Counted from the first letter of the stretch, positions 1 to 5,736 are shown. The stretch is 11,386 nucleotides of DNA from JACOVP01 sp035289145 (GCA_035289145.1 DATDXZ010000052.1:1-11386), one strand, 5' to 3'. Notes: a model not told the origin generated them from the letters alone. Numbers and translations are program-made.

Positions 1-215
1 CAAACAGTAAAAATAACATCTGCAAGTTCTCCACCTATGCTACTAACTCTTTCATCTGGTTTTTTCTTTTTTGGTCCAAACTCATGATTCACTTCCCTTG
101 CTACTTCTCCAGTTTCTTCTGTCAAACGGGTAAGAATTTCATGAGGTTTCCAATAACCTATTCTATATTGCTGTACCCATGCTTCTACTTTTTGTTGATA
201 ATCACTTAAAGCCAT
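1..215 (-). CDS. MazG-like nucleotide pyrophosphohydrolase, partial (C-terminus outside window)
   Basis: Reverse-strand reading from the ATG at 215 stays open to the window edge, giving 71 complete codons of the N-terminus. It shows the MazG-type all-alpha NTP pyrophosphohydrolase signature: E33-E34-x2-E37 in LTEETGEVAREV, then E63-x2-D66 in GELADVIFTV. Those acidic residues bind the Mg2+ ions that position the nucleoside triphosphate. The family hydrolyses (d)NTPs to the monophosphate and pyrophosphate, either as house-cleaning of non-canonical nucleotides or in stress responses. A basic stretch (KKKK, residues 49-52) sits in the loop between the two motifs. A TATA-like box about 26 bases upstream (238-245) supports this ATG and a leaderless mRNA. 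It diverges from the tRNA-Glu gene. The true length and any second domain are not visible. Confidence 0.85.
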   Translation of the reverse strand, partial: MALSDYQQKVEAWVQQYRIGYWKPHEILTRLTEETGEVAREVNHEFGPKKKKPDERVSSIGGELADVIFTV

Positions 216-237
216 ATCATTTAGCAAGCAAAGAATT

Positions 238-245
238 ACATAAAT
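238..245 (-). promoter_or_regulatory. TATA-like box for the MazG-like gene
   Basis: On the reverse strand ATTTATGT is centred about 26 bases before the ATG at 215. This is the spacing expected for an archaeal TATA box driving a leaderless transcript. Assignment rests on position and composition only. Confidence 0.45.
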
Positions 246-280
246 CTATCGGTAAAAAATATTTACTTCCTAGAGACAGA

Positions 281-292
281 AAGCTTAAATAG
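281..292 (+). promoter_or_regulatory. TATA-like box for tRNA-Glu
   Basis: AAGCTTAAATAG lies about 30 bases before the mature 5' end of the tRNA at 317, a usual distance for an archaeal tRNA promoter with a short 5' leader. Confidence 0.5.
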
Positions 293-337
293 GATTTTTC
301 AAGCATCTTAGTTAGTGCTCCCTTCGTCTAGTGGTCA

Positions 338-370
338 ATTAATACCATGAACTGCATGGGTTAAGCCAAA
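338..370 (+). other. Non-canonical tRNA-Glu intron 1 (D loop), 33 bases
   Basis: The 4-bp central helix is TGGT (332-335) with GCCA (365-368). The 5' bulge is CAA (336-338) and the 3' bulge AAA (369-371). Inside the bulges a hairpin forms: TTAAT (339-343) pairs with GTTAA (360-364) and CCATG (345-349) with CATGG (355-359), with A344 unpaired and loop AACTG. The D stem serves as outer helix. Cutting after the second base of each bulge (after 337 and after 370) restores a 9-base D loop. This is the textbook BHB geometry at a site well away from the usual position 37/38. Confidence 0.8.
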
Positions 371-395
371 AGGACGAGAGCTTCTCGAGCTCTAA

Positions 396-406
396 AGCAT
401 GGAGAA
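396..406 (+). other. Non-canonical tRNA-Glu intron 2 (variable region), 11 bases
   Basis: The central helix is CTCT (390-393) with GGAG (401-404), both bulges are AAA (394-396 and 405-407), and the inner loop is only GCAT. An outer helix CGAG (386-389) with CTCG (408-411) stacks directly on it, so the BHB is complete. Cutting after the second bulge base removes 11 bases and leaves variable region AAAC. In this precursor fold the anticodon stem and the 5' strand of the T stem are both sequestered, so they can only form after splicing. Confidence 0.75.
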
Positions 407-433
407 ACTCGGGTTCAAATCCCGGAGGGAGCG

Positions 434-442
434 CTCTTTTTT
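434..442 (+). terminator. Oligo-T terminator after tRNA-Glu
   Basis: A run of six T residues (437-442) begins four bases after the discriminator base. Archaeal RNA polymerase terminates on oligo-T, so this is a likely terminator for the tRNA transcript. Confidence 0.5.
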
Positions 443-455
443 CTGAATACCGTAG

Positions 456-464
456 TTTTATAAA
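456..464 (+). promoter_or_regulatory. TATA box for the zinc-protein gene
   Basis: TTTTATAAA is centred about 26 bases before the ATG at 486. With an archaeal start site about 25 bases downstream, the mRNA would begin at or next to the start codon. Confidence 0.6.
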
Positions 465-485
465 CCCACTTTTTAGCATATATCT

Positions 486-905
486 ATGAGAGACAACAGA
501 TCAGATCGTCGAGGCGGAGGCGGATTCCGCGGAAGATCAGAAGGCAGAGATGGATCTAGAGGACGATCTAGCGGCAGACGTTTCGAAGGCGACTTTGAAG
601 AGCGAGGCAGCTTTAATGAACGCAGAGGCGGCGGAAGATTTGAAAGACGACCTATGGAAATGCATGATGTTGTCTGTGCTAAATGCGGTAAAGATTGTCA
701 AGTTCCTTTCAAACCTACCAGTGATAAACCTGTTTTTTGCAGTGATTGCTTCAAAAGTGAAGGCGGAAGAAGCGAAAGAGGCGGCGCTGGAGCTGGCATA
801 AGCCCAGAACAGTTCAAACAACTGAATGTTAAACTCGATAAGATTCTTGAGATTTTAGAAGCTGTGACTTCAGAAGAAGAAGTTGAAGAAGACGAAGACG
901 CGTAA
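486..905 (+). CDS. RG-rich CxxC-x17-CxxC zinc-binding protein
   Basis: A 139-residue protein. Residues 1-55 are a disordered Arg/Gly/Ser-rich tail with repeated RGG and RGR patches, typical of RNA-binding low-complexity regions. Residues 59-90 form a compact zinc-binding unit: C64-x2-C67, 17 residues, then C85-x2-C88, in the pattern VCAKCGKDCQVPFKP...KPVFCSDCF. This matches the CxxC-x17-CxxC domain found in many DPANN archaea and candidate-phylum bacteria. Residues 105-127 look like an amphipathic helix or short coiled coil (FKQLNVKLDKILEILEAV), and the tail is strongly acidic (EEEVEEDEDA). The function of the family is not established; RNA or ribosome association is an inference from the RGG tail. 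The start is set by the TATA box at 456-464 and there is no Shine-Dalgarno, consistent with leaderless expression. Confidence 0.9.
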   Translation: MRDNRSDRRGGGGFRGRSEGRDGSRGRSSGRRFEGDFEERGSFNERRGGGRFERRPMEMHDVVCAKCGKDCQVPFKPTSDKPVFCSDCFKSEGGRSERGGAGAGISPEQFKQLNVKLDKILEILEAVTSEEEVEEDEDA

Positions 906-927
906 TTATTTTCTTATTATCGTTAGA

Positions 928-936
928 TTTATATTT
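928..936 (+). promoter_or_regulatory. TATA-like box for the 33-residue small ORF
   Basis: TTTATATTT is centred 25 bases before the ATG at 957, the same spacing seen at the other leaderless genes here. It is the main reason to believe the small ORF is expressed. Confidence 0.5.
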
Positions 937-956
937 GGTGTTTTCTTTCTATTTCT

Positions 957-1058
957 ATGAAAAATAAAAAAGGATTTAGCTTAAAACCTTTTGATTGGGG
1001 AAAGGGAACTGAAAAAACAAGTCAAGAGATAGATAAAATTCTTTATGAAAAAGATTAA
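957..1058 (+). CDS. Small protein of 33 residues, unknown function
   Basis: An ATG-to-TAA reading frame encodes MKNKKGFSLKPFDWGKG followed by TEKTSQEIDKILYEKD. It is short, but it has a well placed TATA-like box and sits in its own slot between two real genes, ending two bases before the convergent TrmB gene stops. Composition is charged and soluble, with a basic N-terminus, an aromatic centre (PFDW) and a helical acidic C-terminus. There is no membrane segment or known domain. I do not recognise it. The alternative is chance: a 33-codon frame is not rare in AT-rich DNA, so conservation would decide. Confidence 0.5.
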   Translation: MKNKKGFSLKPFDWGKGTEKTSQEIDKILYEKD

Positions 1059-1059
1059 T

Positions 1060-1770
1060 TTATTTTCTAGCGATTTTCCATAATAAATTGAAATGATTTC
1101 TGTATCCGTCGGCTATCTCTCTATCACGAATTAAGATAACAAAAGGATTTTCTTTGCTCCAATGAATGATAGCGACATGATCTGCGTAGATGTTCATAGA
1201 TGCTGGATTGTCGTAGTCTTTCGGCAAATACTTCACTTCTGCTAGCTTGATGCTTCTTTCTCGTCTTTCTTTCCCGCTGTATAGCAACTTTATTTTAATC
1301 TTCTTTTGAATACGGCGCTTGTCATAGCTCTGGAAATAATATTGCAAAACTTCTTTTGCCAATGAAGAAGCACTGATGATGAGGATTTCCTTTGCCACTG
1401 CTAACTGATCTTCAAAAACACTTTTCAAGCCATTTTTTCCGCGATAGAATAACGTTTCTGATTTTTCTTTGGTTTGCTGATATTTTGCTTTCAGCTGCGG
1501 GAGCAGATGCTGCACTGTTGCTTCTTTTTCTCTGAGCAAATCCACTAATCGTTCTGGATTGGTAGCTTCGAAGTATTTTCTGTTGTTTTTGACGATATAC
1601 CCTACTAGACCTTTCTGAATCAATCGCTCCAGAGCATCATAGACAGAACGACGATGAATACCTGACTTTCTTGTGATTAACCCCGCCAATGATGGGCCTA
1701 GACCTAACAAGACATTGTAGATTTTTGCTTCCATCTGCGTCAATCCAAAGACTTCTGCGAATTGCTCCAT
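1060..1770 (-). CDS. TrmB-family transcriptional regulator
   Basis: A 236-residue protein. Residues 5-70 form the TrmB-type winged helix-turn-helix (GLTQMEAKIYNVLL, then GLITRKSGIHRRSVYDALERL as the helix pair, and GLVGYIVKNNRKYFEA as the wing). Residues 75-105 are a charged helical linker that usually mediates dimerisation, and residues 106-236 are an alpha/beta C-terminal sensor-like domain (TLFYRGKNGLKSVFED, then AKEILIISASS). TrmB proteins in archaea control sugar uptake and central metabolism genes, but others have unrelated targets and the ligand cannot be read here. The gene is divergent from the 1874-2920 gene across about 100 bases with a shared TATA region, so that neighbour and itself are the natural targets. 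Start is the ATG 27 bases from the TATA-like element. Confidence 0.85.
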   Translation of the reverse strand: MEQFAEVFGLTQMEAKIYNVLLGLGPSLAGLITRKSGIHRRSVYDALERLIQKGLVGYIVKNNRKYFEATNPERLVDLLREKEATVQHLLPQLKAKYQQTKEKSETLFYRGKNGLKSVFEDQLAVAKEILIISASSLAKEVLQYYFQSYDKRRIQKKIKIKLLYSGKERRERSIKLAEVKYLPKDYDNPASMNIYADHVAIIHWSKENPFVILIRDREIADGYRNHFNLLWKIARK

Positions 1771-1791
1771 GCTTATTTCATACCTTAGCCA

Positions 1792-1805
1792 TTTATATAT
1801 ATTAT
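1792..1805. promoter_or_regulatory. Bidirectional TATA-like element between TrmB and the 1874-2920 gene
   Basis: The near-palindromic TTTATATATATTAT is centred about 27 bases before the TrmB ATG (reverse strand). It is also the best TATA candidate for the forward gene, whose transcript would then start near 1823 and carry a leader of roughly 50 bases with a Shine-Dalgarno. The same element could therefore be read in both directions. Confidence 0.45.
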
Positions 1806-1822
1806 GGTGTCTTTTATCACCA
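1805..1822. promoter_or_regulatory. Candidate operator: inverted repeat TGGTG-N8-CACCA
   Basis: TGGTG (1805-1809) and CACCA (1818-1822) are perfect inverted repeats with an 8-base spacer. They lie just downstream of the shared TATA element and overlap the expected start site of the forward gene. A dimeric regulator such as the adjacent TrmB protein could bind and block there. This is inferred from position and symmetry. Confidence 0.35.
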
Positions 1823-1861
1823 CATTATTTTATTACCTCTTTGTCTTGCTGTTCTCTCAAC

Positions 1862-1869
1862 GGAGGAAA
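1862..1869 (+). promoter_or_regulatory. Shine-Dalgarno site fixing the start at 1874
   Basis: GGAGGAAA lies with its core about 7 bases before ATG 1874. The reading frame is open further upstream to an ATG at 1769, but that ATG overlaps the divergent TrmB start, and the extension runs through the promoter region. The site therefore decides the start. Confidence 0.7.
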
Positions 1870-1873
1870 TAAC

Positions 1874-2920
1874 ATGACATCAAAAATCCTAAACAAAGAA
1901 AATTTTTTTAGTTATCCTACTACTGTCAAAGCAATTACAGAAGGAAGAACCAGAATAGAACATTTAGGACGTGATCTTGTAGATGTTATTGCTACGGCAG
2001 AAGACGCTGCAGTGATTACTGGAGAACGGATTATTCCTTACAGCAAACGGATGAAAGAAGGCTATAGACATGCACAGAATTTCTTGAAACGAGGCGAAGA
2101 AGTCTATATTCCTGTACCAGCAAGACAGGAGGAAGCACTTCGTCTTCAAGTCGGACCTGGGCGCAGAAGATTACGAGCTTTTGAAGGTGTCAAACCAGAT
2201 GAACGAAAATGCGGCTATGTCTGGAGATCTATGCGTGATGGAGTACGAAGAAAGGTACATCTAGTTGATTGTATAGAAGGCGCGAAGATCTTCGCTTTCA
2301 GCCATCAGACTGGAATTTCAGATTCTGTTCTTGCTGTCAAGAAATATACTCATGTTGGCAATGTCCAAGAAGCTGGCGGAGCTTATGATTGTAGAGCCCC
2401 TTCCAGAAGCAGAGATCTACAATTTTCTTTTGTGCTGCATTCTGTACCTCTGCTAGGAACGAAAGAACAGCATTATGTGTGGACGAATTTGCATAGCTCT
2501 GGACATGGCGGCGGTGTTGTTGGAAAAAATCTGGACACTCGCTGCGGATCAAAGCAATATGACAAGCTCACGTTTAGAAGTGTTGTTGGAGAGCATGTCT
2601 TCTGCCCTCACGAGATTGCTGCATATCTTGAGATTTCCAGAAAGGCAGGCAAAGATGGACAAGGCAAAATCATGCTACAGCCTTTCGCATTACCTACGCC
2701 AGCAACTGTTGAATTCTACAAGAGATGTAGGAATCAGGTCTTGCTGCGAGAGATTAAACGAGGACCACTAGGCAAGGAACGCAAGACACATAGACCATTA
2801 AATGAAGCAGAATTAGAAGTGCTCTTATGGCGCTTTACTGCGCGACAAGGCTATGTGGACAGCTGGTATGCTAGCGAATCTCGACATGGACAGAGGCTCA
2901 GAGACTACCATTGGAACTAG
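1874..2920 (+). CDS. Conserved-looking basic protein of 348 residues, unknown function
   Basis: Starting at the ATG behind the GGAGG site gives 348 residues beginning MTSKILNKENFFSYP. I do not recognise a domain. The protein has no signal peptide or membrane segment and is rich in Arg and Lys, with basic clusters such as GPGRRRLRAF (about residues 108-117), MRDGVRRKVH, and KRGPLGKERKTHR near the C-terminus. Six scattered cysteines are visible (KCGY, VDCIEG, YDCRAP, TRCGS, HVFCPHE, KRCRN) but they are not arranged in CxxC pairs. Histidines cluster at NLHSSGHGGG. A soluble, possibly nucleic-acid-binding or enzymatic protein is the most that can be inferred. It is divergent from a TrmB regulator, which may control it, and is followed 38 bases later by metG with its own promoter. 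Confidence 0.8.
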   Translation: MTSKILNKENFFSYPTTVKAITEGRTRIEHLGRDLVDVIATAEDAAVITGERIIPYSKRMKEGYRHAQNFLKRGEEVYIPVPARQEEALRLQVGPGRRRLRAFEGVKPDERKCGYVWRSMRDGVRRKVHLVDCIEGAKIFAFSHQTGISDSVLAVKKYTHVGNVQEAGGAYDCRAPSRSRDLQFSFVLHSVPLLGTKEQHYVWTNLHSSGHGGGVVGKNLDTRCGSKQYDKLTFRSVVGEHVFCPHEIAAYLEISRKAGKDGQGKIMLQPFALPTPATVEFYKRCRNQVLLREIKRGPLGKERKTHRPLNEAELEVLLWRFTARQGYVDSWYASESRHGQRLRDYHWN

Positions 2921-2925
2921 CTAGA

Positions 2926-2943
2926 AAGGTTTAAAACAACCTT
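2926..2943 (+). promoter_or_regulatory. TATA region for metG, within a small inverted repeat
   Basis: TTTAAAAC (2930-2937) is centred 25 bases before the metG ATG at 2959, so metG is probably leaderless. The box is embedded in a perfect inverted repeat, AAGGTT (2926-2931) and AACCTT (2938-2943), followed by a T-rich stretch. This could also help end the upstream transcript or act as a binding site. The double role is inference. Confidence 0.45.
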
Positions 2944-2958
2944 GTTCTTTCTTTTTCT

Positions 2959-4428
2959 ATGGTAAAATTTTACATCACGACACCTGCATACTATCCTAAT
3001 AATGTTCCTCATCTCGGACACGCTTATACTACTATAATCACAGATGCTCTTGCAAGATGGTATAGACTTTCTCTTGGAGATAAGAATGTTCTGTTTATTT
3101 CTGGCCTAGATGAACATGGAGAGAAAATAGAAACCACTGCTCGAGATCATAAAACTCAGCCGCAACAATTTGTTGATGAAATGGCAAATAAATTTGAAAA
3201 AACATGGCAACTGCTAAATATATCCTATAATAATTTTATCAGAACCAGTGATAAAAGACATATTAAAGTAGTTTATGATGTTTACAAGAAAATTAACGCG
3301 AGTGGAGATATCTATAAAGGATTTTATGAGGACTGGTATTGTGTTCCTTGCGAGAGTTTCTGGACAGAAAACCAACTGACAAATAACAGGTGTCCTGATT
3401 GCAATAGAGATGTGAAAAAATTAAAGGAAGAAAGCTATTTCTTTAAACTAAGTAAATACCAAGATAAACTCCTGCAGCTCTACAAAGACAATCCTAATTT
3501 TATCTCTCCAGCATCTCGAAAGCAAGAAATCATTAATAGAATCGAAGAAGGATTAAGAGACTTAAGCATTTCTAGAAAACATGTGAAATGGGGCATACCT
3601 ATTCCGGGCGATGAGGAGTTTACAATCTACTGCTGGATAGATGCCTTAAGCTTTTATCTGAGTGTTTTGAATTATCCTCAAGGTCATTTCAAGAAGTTCT
3701 GGCCCCCTGATTTACAATTGATGGCTAAAGAAATCTTATGGTTTCATGCAGTCATCTTACCTGCCTTATTGATGAGCGCTAAGATACCTTTACCTAAAAA
3801 AATCTTTGCGCATGGCTGGCTAACAGTTAATGGTGAAAAAATGTCTAAATCTAAAGGCAATTTCATTCTCCCAGAAGAGATGGTCTTAAAATATGGCGTT
3901 GACGCATTTCGTTATTTTCTTATTCGTGAGATTCCTTTTGGTCAAGATGGCGACTTTTCAGAAGACGCTCTGAAAGCAAGATTGAATAATGAGCTCAATA
4001 ATGGCCTAGGAAATCTAGTGAGCCGTGTGCTAACTTTAGCGGAGAAACATTTCAAGGAAGTTAAAAAAACAACGCTTGACAAATCTCTTGCCGACCACTT
4101 TAATCTTCAAAACATTGAGCAGCTTATCAATAAACTAGAATTACACAATGCCCTTGCAGAAATTTGGACATTCGTGCATGCAGTCAACCGCTACATCAAT
4201 GAAAAGAAGCCTTGGGAATGCAAAGGGGAAGTCTTGCAGAAACAACTGTACACTTTACTAGAAACATTACGCATTTTGAGCATTATCTTACAACCGTTTA
4301 TCCCCTCTACTGCAGAAAAGATTACACAACAACTCGGCATCAAACCAGGCACATTAAAAGACTGTACATTCGGAAAAATAGCCACTTATAAAGTCAAGAA
4401 AGGACAGAATCTTTTTACTAAAGTTTAG
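2959..4428 (+). CDS. metG: Methionyl-tRNA synthetase, compact bacterial-type form
   Basis: A 489-residue class I aminoacyl-tRNA synthetase that charges tRNA-Met with methionine using ATP. The HIGH motif is HLGH at residues 18-21, after FYITTPAYYPNNVP. The connective-peptide zinc knuckle is C128-x2-C131-x13-C145-x2-C148 (YCVPCESFW...RCPDC). KMSKS is intact at 294-298 (NGEKMSKSKGN), followed by a helical anticodon-binding domain containing NRYINEKKPWE. The wording of these regions (WYCVPCESFWTE, DLSISR, KWGIPIPGD, IYCWIDALSFYLSVLNYP) resembles the compact bacterial MetRS rather than the larger archaeal type, suggesting ancient transfer. The protein ends right after the anticodon-binding domain; the EMAP/Trbp111 tRNA-binding domain that many MetRS carry at the C-terminus is encoded separately at 4794-5123. 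Its last four bases overlap the convergent small gene. Confidence 0.97.
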   Translation: MVKFYITTPAYYPNNVPHLGHAYTTIITDALARWYRLSLGDKNVLFISGLDEHGEKIETTARDHKTQPQQFVDEMANKFEKTWQLLNISYNNFIRTSDKRHIKVVYDVYKKINASGDIYKGFYEDWYCVPCESFWTENQLTNNRCPDCNRDVKKLKEESYFFKLSKYQDKLLQLYKDNPNFISPASRKQEIINRIEEGLRDLSISRKHVKWGIPIPGDEEFTIYCWIDALSFYLSVLNYPQGHFKKFWPPDLQLMAKEILWFHAVILPALLMSAKIPLPKKIFAHGWLTVNGEKMSKSKGNFILPEEMVLKYGVDAFRYFLIREIPFGQDGDFSEDALKARLNNELNNGLGNLVSRVLTLAEKHFKEVKKTTLDKSLADHFNLQNIEQLINKLELHNALAEIWTFVHAVNRYINEKKPWECKGEVLQKQLYTLLETLRILSIILQPFIPSTAEKITQQLGIKPGTLKDCTFGKIATYKVKKGQNLFTKV

Positions 4429-4706
4429 AAAGCCTCATAAGTTCTCTGTCGTCTCAACCAGCGATCTATTTCTGGATCTATTTCTGTTTTATCCAAAGGT
4501 ACTTCCTCTCTATATTCCCTCCCCTGCCATCTATAAACATCGATTACCTTTAGAACTTTGTCTCTCAATCTTTGTGCTGCTGATCTTCTCACAGATTCAT
4601 CAATAAAATGCAGAACGTGTGGATGCATTTGGTCACTTCCCACCAGCAACAAATGATCTGGTTGAGTCAATGCCTCTGCAATAAGCCTAACCAATCCGTT
4701 AAACAT
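4425..4706 (-). CDS. Small soluble protein of 93 residues, unknown function
   Basis: The protein begins MFNGLVRLIAEALTQPDHLL and is rich in charged residues, with helical stretches (DESVRRSAAQRLRDKVLKVIDVYRW) and a C-terminus DPEIDRWLRRQRTYEAF. There is no membrane segment, signal peptide or cysteine motif and I recognise no domain. The amino-acid make-up looks like a real protein: few low-complexity runs and alternating charged and hydrophobic positions. A TATA-like AATTAAAAA on the reverse strand (4728-4736) lies 26 bases before the ATG. It is sandwiched between the MetRS catalytic gene and its tRNA-binding subunit gene but on the opposite strand, so a shared operon is excluded. The 4-base tail-to-tail overlap with metG is typical of a compact genome. 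Confidence 0.65.
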   Translation of the reverse strand: MFNGLVRLIAEALTQPDHLLLVGSDQMHPHVLHFIDESVRRSAAQRLRDKVLKVIDVYRWQGREYREEVPLDKTEIDPEIDRWLRRQRTYEAF

Positions 4707-4761
4707 ACTTTCATGGATATTTTGACCTTTTTAATTCTTACGATTTCTCAAAAAAGTGGAA

Positions 4762-4772
4762 TATTAATAAAG
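4762..4772 (+). promoter_or_regulatory. TATA-like box for the MetRS-beta gene
   Basis: TATTAATAAAG is centred about 26 bases before ATG 4794. It marks that ATG, not the upstream in-frame ATG at 4608, as the start. Confidence 0.55.
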
Positions 4773-4793
4773 GGTTCAGACCATCATGTTTTC

Positions 4794-5123
4794 ATGACTG
4801 AAATCGCTAGTTATGAAGACTGGAGAAAACTAGAATTTCGCGTAGCTGAAGTGCTTGAAGCTCAAGAACATCCTGAAGCTGATAAATTATTGATCCTTAA
4901 AGTCAAAATAGGCTCTGAAGAAAGGACGATTGTTGCAGGCATTAAACAGCATTATAAGCCCAAGGATCTCGTCGGCAAGAAAGTCATCGTCGTTGCCAAT
5001 TTACAACCGAGAACTTTACGAGGTATTATTTCTGAAGGTATGGTATTAGCAGCTGTTGATGGAGACCAAGTCGTTTTGTTACAACCTGAGAAAGATATTC
5101 CTTCTGGCGCTAAAGTTCAGTAG
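4794..5123 (+). CDS. metG-beta: MetRS-beta / EMAP-type tRNA-binding domain protein
   Basis: A 109-residue stand-alone OB-fold tRNA-binding protein of the Trbp111/EMAPII family: DWRKLEFRVAEVLEAQEHPEADKLLILKV is the diagnostic first half, and VAGIKQHY, GKKVIVVANLQPRTLRGIISEGMVLAA the second. The family dimerises and grips the outer corner of tRNA; as a separate chain it usually joins MetRS to raise tRNA affinity. Here it lies 365 bases downstream of a metG that lacks this domain, so a two-subunit MetRS is the natural reading. The frame is open back to 4608, but that region overlaps the opposite-strand gene, has no family homology, and a TATA-like box sits 26 bases before ATG 4794. The end overlaps the convergent 5110-5715 gene by 14 bases. 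Confidence 0.92.
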   Translation: MTEIASYEDWRKLEFRVAEVLEAQEHPEADKLLILKVKIGSEERTIVAGIKQHYKPKDLVGKKVIVVANLQPRTLRGIISEGMVLAAVDGDQVVLLQPEKDIPSGAKVQ

Positions 5124-5715
5124 ACATACTATTTTCTCTGACAAAAGAGAGGGAAAGTTGTATGCCTCTTCTCGTCGTAAACTCTATACCTTCCTTATAT
5201 TTGTAGAGCCTAATAACAATTGCAGAACCTTCTGACATAGGTATTTGCTTCACACTTTCTGGTTTTCCATGGGTGATTAAAAATTCATCCTTGGTGTAGT
5301 TTACTTTTGTTTTTCCTACAAGGAACTCATTAAATGCTGGAAAAACAGTTATCTTTTCTAAAGAATCTGCCTTGAACTGCAAAACCACTGCAGTCTCATT
5401 TATGTTGAAAGCTTTTCCGAACTCCATATTAGTAATGTCAGGCATGTAAATATTTTGTTGATCGGGATATCCTATCACATCGAGCACTTGTTGCTGTGTA
5501 TCTCCCAATGCGATTCCCTTCAATGAGATCTGATTGCCAGTCACTCCATTGATAGATAATACATCCATTTCAGTAAGGTCATAGAGTTCTTTTACAGGTG
5601 AGTTTACAGAAGACATCAATAATACAACAAGAGCTATAACAACAATCAGACCGACAACTACTAGAATCTTTGTTTTATGCTCTTTGACTTTTCTCTTGAT
5701 TCTTCTGTAAGACAT
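5110..5715 (-). CDS. Membrane-anchored protein with tandem SmpA/OmlA-like motifs
   Basis: A 201-residue protein. After a very basic N-terminus (YRRIKRKVKEHKTK) comes one membrane segment, about residues 16-35 (ILVVVGLIVVIALVVLLMSS), predicted to leave the rest outside the cell. The exposed part contains LGDTQQQVLDVIGYPDQ (about residue 70) and a second weaker copy, KDEFLITHGKPESV (about 142). These are the helix-turn and GxP signature of the small SmpA/OmlA/BLIP-like fold, which in bacteria acts in envelope assembly as a protein-binding module. Its archaeal role is unknown and no partner is visible. TATA-like TTTTATAAA (5737-5745) lies 26 bases before the ATG. The 3' end overlaps MetRS-beta by 14 bases on the other strand. 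Confidence 0.75.
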   Translation of the reverse strand: MSYRRIKRKVKEHKTKILVVVGLIVVIALVVLLMSSVNSPVKELYDLTEMDVLSINGVTGNQISLKGIALGDTQQQVLDVIGYPDQQNIYMPDITNMEFGKAFNINETAVVLQFKADSLEKITVFPAFNEFLVGKTKVNYTKDEFLITHGKPESVKQIPMSEGSAIVIRLYKYKEGIEFTTRRGIQLSLSFVRENSMSTEL

Positions 5716-5736
5716 AGTATTCTTGGTTTTTATATG

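Larger units (their letters stand above)
317..433 (+). tRNA. tRNA-Glu (anticodon CTC), interrupted by two BHB introns
   Basis: The acceptor stem GCTCCCT (317-323) pairs with AGGGAGC (426-432), with G433 as discriminator base. The D stem is GTCT (326-329) with GGAC (372-375). The anticodon stem AGAGC/GCTCT (377-381, 389-393) is perfect, with loop TTCTCGA and anticodon CTC at 384-386. The T arm is TCGGG-TTCAAAT-CCCGG (409-425). The gene is 117 bases, far longer than a normal tRNA-Glu. Removing 338-370 (33 bases, D loop) and 396-406 (11 bases, variable region) leaves 73 bases, with a 9-base D loop and a 4-base variable region as usual for tRNA-Glu. Both insertions form 3-base-bulge / 4-bp / 3-base-bulge structures, so they are inferred to be EndA-spliced introns. 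T433+ oligo-T (437-442) follows. The identity is secure; splice points are inferred from the folding. Confidence 0.9.

Noticed and set aside
317..433. tRNA-Gln or tRNA-Cys using the CCATG hairpin at 345-359 as anticodon arm
   Set aside because: Position 33 would not be T and the D stem would not close; the hairpin is the inner stem of the D-loop intron.
537..821. Ala/Ser-rich frames overlapping the zinc-protein gene on both strands
   Set aside because: They are shadows of the Arg/Gly-rich coding repeats of the 486-905 gene.
1769..1873. 35-codon N-terminal extension of the 1874-2920 gene
   Set aside because: It overlaps the divergent TrmB start and covers the shared promoter, while a strong GGAGG site precedes ATG 1874.
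4608..4793. 62-codon N-terminal extension of MetRS-beta
   Set aside because: It overlaps the opposite-strand gene and the TATA-like box, and the EMAP-type domain begins right after ATG 4794.
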